DNA of 64,000 nucleotides, taken from assembly GCF_001522545.3 (NCBI RefSeq), contig NC_031774.1, positions 51,117,363-51,181,362 on the forward strand. The letters run 5' to 3'. This document shows positions 14,523 through 24,708 of this stretch, one piece after another. Made by a program: the position numbers and the translations under genes. The stretch is from Parus major. Its lineage: Eukaryota > Chordata > Aves > Passeriformes > Paridae. How positions within the stretch are numbered: the stretch's first letter is position 1; the number at the start of each line of letters is the position of its first letter. The notes below the pieces were generated by a model. The model saw only the letters and a list, made by a program, of their open reading frames with translations, searched no databases and was not told the origin of the DNA.

Positions 14523-15240
14523 TTAGTAACCTTCTGCATGAGTTGTCCATTCTCATTATTTATGTTTTTCAAGATCATTTTAAAATTAAGTTGGCCCAAA
14601 CAGAAATCCAGAATCCTCCATGTGTTAATTAATATGGACAATGGCTACTGACAAGATCTAATACCAGGCCTGTTTCCAGCCATATGTGATATTTCCAAGT
14701 GGTCCAAAAGCTCTATTAAAATGTTGGCCTGGGCACCCAAACCTGGCCCACTTTGTCAGCGCTGTATTTGCTTCCAGCCATTTCTCCTTCCCACATGATT
14801 TATTAACTGAACTTCCAAGGTGGACCTCAGGCTTACATTGCAGGTGCACCATTCTTGCTGGCCCTGGTCTCCTGGATGAGCCCTATAAACAATCTTCTGT
14901 CCAGCCTTGCCTCCAATCTAGATCTCCAATCTCTTCCACAGGAAGTCTTGTCTTCATTCTGGCCTTTGGCTCTTTCTCCTGTCACTTTTGAGTAGATTTT
15001 TAGGGTGGATGCCCGAATTCTTGCCTTGCCTTGTCTCAGACTGGTACTGTCACCATCCTGACCCCACTGGGTCAATGCCCTGGTCAATGCCTTTGCTTTA
15101 GCCATGCTTTGCTCCCAGCTCTTTCTCATGGAGCATCTTCTGCTGCTCCTCAATACAAGACAAGCAAGCTGACTACTGATTTTGCCAATAAGCCTCTGGG
15201 AGCTTACTGAAAAGAATGTTAACATGAGTTTCACAACTTA
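14523..15240. other. GC-richer unclassified stretch beside the LTR
   Basis: From about 14640 to 15240 the DNA is GC-richer than its surroundings and open on both strands (101 codons plus; 133 codons minus). It includes a short internal duplication, 'GGTCAATGCC' repeated near 15070-15090. No family is recognised. It could be an old transposable element or a decayed retrocopy. Confidence 0.4.
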
Positions 15241-18200
15241 CCTGAAGGAAAGAGAGCTCTGATTTTTTTTTTTAAAAGGGAAAAATCTCCTAGCAAAAGT
15301 TTTCTATAATCTTATAATTGCCTGAATAACTAATAATATTCATTACATTCAAATGAAGCCTTATTTATTTTTTTTTTAAACTTAGAGGCAAGGAAGAGAG
15401 TGAAAAGGATCTAGAACAGACAAAACTTAGAGAAATCTGTATTTCAATGTAATAGTTCCACAGTGAGTGAAAATTCTTAAAGCTAAGATTCAGATAGCAT
15501 AATTAATCATACATGAACATTTTTTTTCATTTTTTACTAGTCCAAATTTTACAAAAATACAGAGTATTATTACAGCTAGAAGGCATCCAATATGACACTA
15601 CTACACATATATATGTTTAATTATGGCTCTGAACACGCATCTCTGGTTCTGTGTTAAGTGATGCCAATAATTGCCATTTGTAATTATGTGGTCACATGTA
15701 GGGCTAAAATATCATGTTGTTTACTTTCATGAAGTTCCAAATTTGACCTGTTACTAATTACCTCAAAAGAGTCTGACTTTTATACGGCTGTGAATAAATT
15801 GTTTTGTAGCCTTTACAATACTGCCGATTGTGACAGCAGGGCATCCAACACTAACGGATTTTAAAATAATTGAGGAGAATTAAAGCCTTACAATTTATAT
15901 TGAGAACAGCATAAGAATTATTTAATGTGATTCAGCATAAGCAGAATGAATCCATGCTTGTAAAGAAAGTCCCTGAAAGATTTCTAAGCTTTATTGTGAA
16001 GTTGAGTATACTGGTTTTGCAGCTTTTGACGTTAGATTGCATAGATGCAGAATCTATTGCAGGTGCTGATTAAGTAGTTTGCTCCCTCAGTTAGTTCCTT
16101 GAGACATAATCTGCCAGTTCCACTATTCTTGCCAGGAAAGTTACCTTAAGTAGTATTTTGGCTCATGAAAGCACGAGAAAAAAATCTGTTTCTATTTCAA
16201 CCCATCTACTCCAGCCTCTTTACAGCAATTGGTCCTTCAGGTTTCAGTTCTCTGTATCTGACACAGTGTGCCAGACAACAAAAGTCTGTCAATGAAGAGA
16301 TGTTTCGAGAAACAGCCTGACAATGTTTGACAATTATGTATAATGATGGCAGTTCACTGGCTGCTAAAACCTTGTCCACAAGTGCTATTGCATAGTTTCA
16401 GCTGAACCAAATTAACAGCTTCCTAGCAAAAGGTCTCATTGTCGCCAGTGCTCAGTTAGTTTTCTGACATTTTAACAAGCTGAGCTGGCACACCACCCAA
16501 TTAAACCAGAGACAGTGCATGGGAAGCAATAAAGTCATACAAGTGGGGATGGAAGATGTTATCCCTGTCACAGTGACAGTGATCCATTCATTAAACTCAG
16601 GCCAGAGCATGACTGCTCCACCACTGTAAAGGGATTAAAAAACAAGCAACAAAAACATGAAAAGCAATCAACCAGACAAGAATATTCAATACAGCTGGAA
16701 AGGACTAACTATGTAAATATTCCCCTTTCATTGGCACACAGGACACTTGGCCCAGTTTCAAGCTATTAAATATTATCCAGGTGTTTTACACAATACTTGA
16801 CATTGTTTGGTGACTTAACTTTTGCAAATTTAGAGAATTTGATCAGCACTGTAAAAAATGCATATTAGAAACTATGCTACATGCACTAGGTTTTGATGCT
16901 TTAATTAGAGTGATAACCTAATCAGTGTGACTATGTTCTGGTTTTTGAAAACACCTAGTTTGCATAAAATGTTCAGAAGTTAATGCAAATATTAATATAG
17001 TCATATTCATACACAAATTACATCACCTTATTTACATAGTTATTCCTATTTCATAGCAGAATAATTAGGCCCACAGAGCCATACTGTTGTAGTAAAAGCA
17101 AGATTTAATCACTTAAGTCACTTATCTTAGTCTCATGTTTTATGAAGACACTAGAGCATACAGATGGAACTATTTTTCTTGTAAACCTTCTCCACCCACT
17201 GAATATTTCATATAATAGAGCAGGCCTTGAAAAACACAATTGCTTTCTGTTACTGGTGAATTAGACTCTGCAGCAAAGCGAGGTGAGGGGGAGTCAAGTT
17301 TTCACAAGAGTTTCTACATCTGTGGTCACAAAGAAAACCTCATAAATGTTAACTGAGTCAGTACCAACTTTTGAACCTGTATTCAGTTCAATGTACTGAT
17401 TCAAGGTTTCCCAACTAACTGCAAAATAAGGACAGACAATTTTTGCTACTCCTATTCAGAAGTACTTGGGTAAGAACGATACTGACAGAGTTTTTCCATT
17501 ATTTAGAAAAACTATGAGCACTAGCAGCACAAAAGAGGCCAAGAGCCAATGAGAAACTCATTAAGCTGCTTAAACTGATCTAAATCTAGGCTGTTGAGGT
17601 CACATCCCGCCCCCACCACATATTTCCACCCCCTTCCTTCAGCCAATGCTGGTGTTTACAGAAGCAGGTGGTAGTGTGCCAGTTCAAGGCAAAAAAAAAA
17701 AAAACAAACCCAAACAACAAACTCCAAGCCAAAACTAAACCAACACATAATTTTGTGAGGACAGTTTTCAACCTGATCAATTCTATAAAGAGGTTTAAGC
17801 TTCACAGTACCAGCATCAGTGCAGGGGAGGGAGAGAGCAGCTGGGAATTAAGAGTAGTTTAAGCTTCTACAAAATTGTAACCTAACAAAGAAACGGAAGC
17901 TCTTGCGTTTATCCATAGCTATACAAACCCTTTCACACACTGATCAAACTCCAGACTACAAACGGAGGTAGATTTTTTTCCTTTGCTGTCTCTTAGTATT
18001 TCAAAAATCCATGTTATTCTGTTGGTCAGAAATGTCATTTACCAGTAGCAACTCATTCATGACTCACTCTTAGCAGAGGCACAATGGTGACAACTGCACC
18101 TCATTTCTTAACTCTCAAACCAGAGAGGATGAGAGAAAGGATAAGAGGCAGGATAATATGTTTCCTAGCACTTAGGAAACAGGAAAGAGGACTGAAGTAA

Positions 18201-19009
18201 GAGGAAGCAGCTCTCCACAGTCAGTAAATTTCTTTGCAGTGCCTGGAAAAGGGAAAGTTTCTTTGTCTTTTTCTCCAGAGCAAAAGCAGTGTTCGAATAT
18301 AATGAATACAAGCTGATACAAGTATCTAACATTAGATACAATACCATCAGACACAACTGTTTACTAGAATTCTATATCCCAAAAATGACAGCATATGTGC
18401 TTGCTCATGCTGGATTTGATACTCACAGGCTGGGTAAGGAATGAGATCAATTTCACTTTTACACTGTATTTATTAAGTTGCAATTTTCCCATCCTTTAGC
18501 AGTACAACACAGTTAGAACTTAACAAGTATGTCCAATCTAAATGTAAAACATTTTACGTCTTGATGCTGTTATGAGTGCTCATGACCTCTGCACTTTTCT
18601 CCTCAGTTAACAGTAATTTGTGGCTTAATCTGACCATGGGAGAAACGCAGTTTGCAAATTTTCCAGACTGAGTACTTGCACATTTCTTCTTTTGTCTAAG
18701 ATTGTCCTAAATTTTGTATTCCGGTTTTGGAAGATTAAAAAGTGATTTGTTTGCTAAAAAATTACCTCTGGTACAGGTGGGCATCATGAACACGTGCACA
18801 ACTGAACTTCAGGCTTTTAAAAGCAATCAAGATATTTTTTCAAAACCAGGCTGCAACTTCGCAACGCTCACCTTCCTCATCCACATACTGCAAGCTCACA
18901 TTGAAGTCCTCAAAATGACGATGGACACACTGGATTTGTACAAGAGGGCCAGCGAATTTCAGAGATGCCCTATATTATCTATTTTTTTTTTTTCCCCTTA
19001 ACGTTTCCG
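15241..19009. other. AT-rich sequence upstream of promoter 1
   Basis: No gene or clear repeat is seen. Notable items are a near-perfect inverted repeat at 16565-16579 (CTGTCAC, one base, GTGACAG) and an A-rich then A/C-rich tract at 17689-17745. Distal regulatory elements of PPP2R5C may lie here, but nothing identifies them directly. Confidence 0.6.
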
Positions 19010-19990
19010 CTCCCCAGTGACGAGCGCCCGGACTCCCACGGCGGAGCCCGTGCCCCTAGCCCAAGAGCGGCTGAGGGAGCGGCTGCAGGGACCCCTCGCT
19101 TCCCACGGGCTGCCACCACCTGAGAAAGAGCCTGCCGGAGGCTTGGGGCCCTGAAGACACCTCAGCGCGTCCCGCTACCCCGCTCAGCCCGCGGGAACAC
19201 CCCGAGGCGTGGCCGGAGCCCGGGCGGAGCGCAGGAGGTGTCTGGGAGCCCCGGACCCTTCAGGAGAGCGCAAGAGCCGCCGGGGGGCGGGGGCGCCGCC
19301 AGCCCCGCCCCCCGGTGACGCGCCGCGAGCTGTGACCCACGTGACGCGCGCAGCCAATGGGCGGGCAGGGTCTGCTCCCCGCGGGCGGGGGAGGAAGGGG
19401 GGCGCCGAGGCAGCCGCGGAGCGGGGGAGCGGCAGCGCGGGGCGGGCGCGGCGCGGAGCGAAGCGGGGCCGGCGGGGGCTGCGCCTCCGCGGCCATGCCG
19501 AATAAAAACAAGAAGGAGAAAGTGAGTCGTGGGGATCGGGAGAGGCCGAGCTGCGCGGAGAGGCTGTGGGGTGCAGGCCCCGCGGGGAGGAGGGGCCTGG
19601 GGTGGGGGGCGGCAGCAGCGAGCGGCGCCCGTTCCCCAGTGCTGGGAGAGCCGCGCGAGGGGCAGCCCCGGGTGAGGGGTAGCTCCCTCCTCCGCTGCTG
19701 TGTGCCGGCCTCCGCCTCCCCCCGGGTGCCGGGGAGGGGGCAGCTCCCGGCGGGGCCTAGTCTGGGGGTGCCGAGGCGGGGTCCTGGTACCGTCTCGCCG
19801 GCGGCCGGCGGAGGGAGGGAGTCGATGGAGGGCGGCCGTGGGTTTGGCGTGCGGGGGAGTGCTGGAGGGAGGGGATGAGAAACGTGTCCTCAGCCGGGGC
19901 TGGCTGAGGCGGAGCGGGGAGCGGGGGGGGGGGTGTCTCGTTCGGGGCTGGCCCGGGGGCGTTGGGGAGGGGGAAGGGATTATTTCCACG
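19010..19990. promoter_or_regulatory. CpG island, PPP2R5C promoter 1
   Basis: GC content and CpG density rise abruptly at about 19010 out of AT-rich sequence and fall again near 20000. The core upstream of the MPNK start holds an E-box CACGTG (19338-19343) that extends to CACGTGAC, a CCAAT box (19354-19358) and an overlapping GC box GGGCGGG (19359-19365). I see no TATA box. The arrangement fits a TATA-less housekeeping promoter with transcription starting roughly between 19400 and 19480. Open frames across the island on both strands are a by-product of its high GC content. The exact start site is not visible. Confidence 0.85.
19495..19521 (+). CDS. PPP2R5C: PPP2R5C long form, coding exon 1
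   Basis: The exon encodes nine residues, MPNKNKKEK, a very basic N-terminus shared with long B56-gamma-type isoforms. The ATG has G at -3, a fair Kozak context. A GTGAGT donor follows directly after the AAA codon (phase 0). The frame stays open upstream into the promoter, but that reflects GC-rich sequence, and the MPNK start matches the known long isoform. It joins 21086-21151 without changing frame. The lysines suggest a disordered, possibly nuclear-targeting tail; that role is inference. Confidence is high because three successive exons assemble into one familiar N-terminus. Confidence 0.88.
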
Positions 19991-21085
19991 GCAAGATGAG
20001 GGGTCTGTCCCCACGGCTACTTGCCCGGGCCCCGTCCTGGAAAGTTTCGCTGCTGCGTAGCTCTGGCTGTAGTGGGAGTTGCGCTTGGGGGATCTCCATA
20101 AGTATTCAAGGAGCACTAATCGCCCCTCGGAGTCTTTCAGCTCCTTCTCCTGACAGAAGAATGAACCTGGCTTTGGCCCCGCTTTGCCTCAGGCTCCAGG
20201 GAGTGATTTGTCTGGCGGCTACGAAAGGGGCTTGCACAAGTTACGATCGCAGAAAACTTGTAAATCCGGCAGGAAGTTAGCTGGATTGCGCTTTATTTTG
20301 TGTGATAGGCAATTAGCCATGAATGGAAGTCAGAAACAGTGAAGTGTGCTGTCTGCCTCAGACAGCTGCTGCCCCTCTCGACCACTTTTGTTTGGCTTTT
20401 AGTTTGTCAACGTCAATTTAAAATTAGATGTAGGGAGGTTGAGTGTTGTGGTTAGTGGGGGTTGTTTGCTTTAACATTTTCCCAATATCCTTGGCACTTT
20501 CTATGTTGAAAACGTTGAAGCTTTTCACTTTTCTCAGAGTACCAAATCTCAAAAATGGGTGAAGGATTCAAGGTAAGTACAATGCTGTGAGGCAGAAAAT
20601 TGAGTTGTGGGCCCACTTCTAACACTAGACTTTCTAGCCCTTAGAACAAACAAAATAATAAAGTATAAAACGTGTACTATGCTGATGCTAGTTTCAAAGC
20701 TAAAGGAAATATAAATGTTTCCGAACCAAAAAAATCAAACACAGCAAGGTAGTAGAACTAAGTAATTTCTTAGAATCACTTAGGTTCGAATACTTGCATT
20801 TTTTTATCCCTGCCTGTTTACCTGTGTGAAAGCTTATCTTTATAGGTGAATTTTGAGGCATAAATAAAATTACAAAGTCTTTCTTCAGACACCAAATATT
20901 TAAAGTGCCTTTGTAGAGACTTATAGTTCAATATTATCATCTTCCAGTTAAAGAGTATCATTTTTATTCTGCCAATTTTATTGCTTTCAGCGAGTGTCTA
21001 AAAAAGCCTGATTCCTTGACTTGCAAATCTATCTAGAGCTCCTTTTTTTAAAAAAAAACCTGAAACTGCAAACTTTTTTTTTAAG
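19522..21085 (+). other. PPP2R5C intron 1
   Basis: This is a GT-AG intron. Its first 470 bp are the downstream half of the CpG island and are strongly G-rich on the coding strand, including a four-tract G-quadruplex motif at 19584-19609. The rest is AT-rich. A candidate alternative exon with good splice sites lies at 20538-20572 and is described separately. The long open frames at 19162-20280 on both strands are GC artefacts. Confidence 0.8.
20538..20572 (+). other. candidate alternative/cryptic exon in intron 1
   Basis: A pyrimidine-rich tract ending CTTTTCTCAG and a consensus donor (CAAG followed by GTAAGT) enclose 35 nt. Use of the second AG, 2 nt downstream, gives a 33-nt exon (20540-20572) with no stop, in frame between MPNKNKKEK and EPAKS; it would insert YQISKMGEGFK. 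The 35-nt version shifts the frame to a stop in the next exon. An internal ATG (20555) in strong context reads MGEGFK straight into exon 2. Splice signals this good can occur by chance, so this is a candidate only. Confidence 0.35.
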
Positions 21086-21151
21086 GAACCTGCAAAATCA
21101 GTGAAGAGTGGAAAAAGTGGCAAAGATGGACAAGATAACCAAGAACATGAG
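21086..21151 (+). CDS. PPP2R5C: PPP2R5C long form, coding exon 2
   Basis: This 66-nt exon encodes 22 residues beginning EPAKSVKSGKSGKDGQ and ending EHE. It is low-complexity, rich in Lys, Ser and Gly, then acidic. It is preceded by a T-rich tract and AAG acceptor and followed by a GTAAAT donor. It is phase 0 at both ends, so skipping it would keep the frame. The Lys/Ser/Gly pattern is that of the disordered long N-terminus of B56-gamma and its paralogue B56-delta, ahead of the folded core. The exon is too short to stand alone as an ORF and is supported by its splice sites, frame and family resemblance. Confidence 0.85.
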
Positions 21152-23130
21152 GTAAATATTACTAAAAGACATAGTATTTTTCACACTTACTTGTAGTTAC
21201 TTCTAAAATGTGTTTTAAGTTTTTCTGCATTGTAATTTTAACATGACAGGTAGTTTTGAGGGAAAATCATTGTGGAACTACTGCCCTGGAATTTGGTAAG
21301 ATAAGAGACAATGCTTTTAAGGAAGTCAGTTTTATTTAGAGTAAATAAATATTTGCTTGCTACAGTCTTAAATACTCATCTGTTTCCTTTTTTGGTTATG
21401 AGATATACATCTGTCTTATTTTCTGGTTTTACTGTGAGTTTTTGAGCTTCTCTTCTGTCGTTTTTAGAATCCTCTGTAATTCCCAGAGGTCTCTTCTCTC
21501 AAACTGTCGATGCTGGCATGTCAGTTAAGTGTCAGTAGCCCGGTTTATTGTCAGGAGACCTTAGGCTTAATCAAAGGCTGCCAGCTGTTGTGTTGTGTGG
21601 TTCCTTTTTATAATTATACGACGAACTATACAATTTTTTACTAATTATTCTGTTGATTTATTTAATTTTGCATTTCTCTCTGTTTTGCCCACCAGCAAGG
21701 CACAGCAACTTGAAAAGGGACGATTAAATCATTATTCACTTGCACACATTCATCCAGAAACTTAGAGTTAGTACTTTTGTTTGATTTGGAAATCCACTGT
21801 CTACATGAATTTCCTGAAATTTCCTTTAAAATATTCACAGTAGTTTGAGTGTAAAATGATTGACTGAAAAGTTATGTATTTCAGCCTCTAAACATGTCTT
21901 GATACTGAAGGATAATTTTGAGAACAAAAATACTCAGCAACTTTACTGTTTCCCCTGCTCTGAAACGACTCTTGGGGTAGGTGGGTTGGACTATTTATTG
22001 TATGCAGTTCAGTGAGTTCTCATTTATCTGCTGTGCAGAGCGAGTCATGCTATTGCCATAAATTAAAATCATTAAAACTTGTAAATTATGTGTAGAAGTA
22101 TTTTGGTAAATTCCTATAAGAATGACTGAGTTTGGATGGAGCTACTAGAAAAGATCTTAGCTACTAGGGTAGCTTGTAGAATGAAGTGGAAAATGTATCA
22201 GTGTAGATGTTTATAGTGGTATAAATAGATGTACTTCATTGTGATGTGTTCTGTCTTTATAGTATATTGCTATAGTATTAAAAAGAGTCTCACTTGGCCA
22301 TAATTTTAATTCCTGTGCAGTTGTAAGGCTTGTAATTGTCAGTATATTTGCAGTATATTTGTTGACTACTTATTTTCTCAAGCTTCTGAATGACAACCTT
22401 GCTGAAACCAAGACTTATTTTTTTATTCCCTCTTGGTACTTAAGGATTGAGTGTAAAGATCCCCAAGATAATAAGTGAAGAGCTTTGTATGCTAGCCAAA
22501 AATGTATATGTGGGTTTCTTTGTCATTTATTTCTGTCTTTGTAGACCTAGATTTTTGGGTTTTAAACTTGAAATGTGAGAGAGGTTAATGTCAATTGAAG
22601 CATATATTTTACTGTTCATACACTGTTTCTTTTGTCCATCCAGGTAGAATTCTCAATGAAAAATACAGTTCACTTGTCTATACTTGATCATATGTGAGCA
22701 GAGGCTGAATCGGAAAGGAACTGGGAATGTGACTGGCACAGTACGGTTCTCATTCCCAGTGGCCATTATTTAGTCTCGGTATAGTTTTGAACACCTCAGT
22801 GCTTGTCTCATTATCTTAATTAATAGATTAATTGCACACAAATAGTAACATAGACTTTGCATTCTAACGTGGCTGGCTGTAATCCTGCTGTATGTTAGCT
22901 GGTGCTTATATGAGCAGAAAGGAGGCTACTTATTAACATAGTGAAGATTGGTAAATATGGAAATATTCAGGAGCATGCTGTTAATACATTTTTAGGTTTC
23001 CTTTCTCTTTAGAAAAGGGTGTCATGTGTCTTTCTACTTATATTTTAATATGGCTTTTAAAAGAAATCCTTTTCTAGACTGTGAGTAGGTTTGGAAATAT
23101 AACAGTTCATTTCAGCTTTTTGTTTCTCAA

Positions 23131-23178
23131 AATGCATTTAATGCATATGCATTTAATGCAAATGAAGTTAATGCAAAT
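23131..23178. promoter_or_regulatory. POU-factor motif cluster in intron 2
   Basis: The exact 12-bp palindrome ATGCATATGCAT (23141-23152) is the known MORE element for POU-factor dimers. It is followed by two exact octamers ATGCAAAT at 23156-23163 and 23171-23178, and preceded by a related AATGCATTTA. All sites fall within 48 bp. The motifs are certain; use as an enhancer is inference, since AT-rich repeat slippage could also make such a cluster. Confidence 0.4.
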
Positions 23179-24024
23179 GGTAGATTGTAAAGACTAGAAA
23201 CCGCCTGCTATTCAAAGAACAGGGACAACACAAGCATCAGCAGCCCACAAATACTTTATTTATAGACAGTTTTATAGCACTTAACTAAATTCATGATGCC
23301 ATGAACTTCTATAGATAAAAAAGTACAACAGTTCTTAGTATTTACAAAAATGAGTATGTGTTTTTCCTGTCTTGCAGTCAAGGAAATGAGGTTTCAGTTG
23401 ATGGAAGCTGTACAGCAAGTTTGAAAAGGGATTGAAATGATTCCTGGTATACCAGGTCCAGAATGCCGATTCTGAAAGAGGGTGAAAATCACTTAAGCTG
23501 ATGGGTCTTGCATTAGCTGTGCATAGTAACTCAATGTAATACTAAAAAAGCCTTGCTACATGTGAAGTAACATGGATCTTCCTTCTGAATTACTATGTGG
23601 TCAGCTGCTGATGCTCGAGGAGAGAGAATTAGAAACAGAGTAGATGCATATGTATGATCTTCCATCCTGGTATACTTTTCTTTAAGCCAGTATATGGATT
23701 ACAAGGTTGTTTAAATGGAAGTTGTGTAAAACTGGTTTTAAATTACTAATTATGTAATTGGCATTTATATATATTTTTAATATGTATTTTAGATTAGGGT
23801 GGTTTTTTTTCCCCAAAATCCTGCTTAATGTCCCCTAGATAGGAGGTTTCCTATTACTTTGATTGTCCTTCTCTTGTTTCCATCTACTGTTCTGAGTTTT
23901 GTGACACAGATCCCAGAAAAGCACAGTCTGTATGAGGTAAAGGCACCTTGTCCTTCTGTACCCAATGCCATTACTTCAGTTGCGTGTTGCATGTTGCTCG
24001 TTACTGAACACTTAAGAAAAAAGC

Positions 24025-24708
24025 TGTCTCGGTTTGAAAAGACAGGTGTCTGCTAAGGAAGGCAGGAGCCTCTTTTGAAATGGAAAATGTGAACCTCCTC
24101 ATTCTGAATTATTATAATTTTGAAATTAAAGCGTTCTCAGCCAAACATATGAGAGTAGGAATAACATTTTTTTTATTAGTATGTATAAATAAAAGAAAAC
24201 CAACTATAACTTAATAGGAAAATTAAAATAAATGTAGTAGTACAAAAACCACTGACAGAGTCAGAATGTAACTTGACACCCTGTTGGTTAGGGTGTTGGT
24301 AGCAGTCTGATTAAGTGGTGGCTGTAGTCCTCCTGGAGTGACAGACATGCTTTTGTTGAAGCAGTGATCTTGCAGAAGGGTGTAGTTTTCTTCTGAAGGT
24401 CTAGCGGTGATACAGAACGGTCTGGTTTTCTTCTGGGAATCTAGTGGAAAAAGGCTGATGTGGAGTTCTAAGTGTCAGATTATATCCAGGTAGGAATGCT
24501 TGGCTCCTCCCCCTGGGAGGAGCATCTCACAATGGGATGATATAATTTTATCAGTCATGCAGTGAGACTCAATGTCCCATTAACAGAAGATGTTCCCCTG
24601 GAGGGATAATGGGTCATGGAAGAGATAAAGAACATTGCTACACTTGGTTTTAACAGCTGGTAATAGAATACATACTTTTGGTTACATTTTTCATTGCAAC
24701 TGAAGACA
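24025..24708 (+). mobile_element. probable solo ERV LTR in intron 2
   Basis: The element runs from TGTCTCGG (24025) to GAAGACA (24708), about 684 bp. Its ends form a TGTCT/AGACA inverted repeat, standard for an LTR. The flanking 5-mers AAAGC (24020-24024) and AAAAC (24709-24713) differ at one position, consistent with an aged 5-bp target-site duplication. The opening 'TGTCTCGGTTTGAAAAGACA' and the internal 'CTCCTCCCCCTGGGAGGAGC' stretch match an LTR I associate with songbird genomes. No internal viral genes flank it. It lies in the same orientation as PPP2R5C. Confidence 0.75.

Noticed and set aside
19357..19878. 173-codon plus-strand frame containing MPNKNKKEK
   Set aside because: Only 19495-19521 is coding. 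The upstream part includes the CCAAT and GC boxes, and the downstream part is intron after GTGAGT.
19162..19989. 275-codon minus-strand frame across the CpG island
   Set aside because: It is a Pro/Arg-rich product of high GC content with no domain. It overlaps the promoter and the real exon on the other strand.
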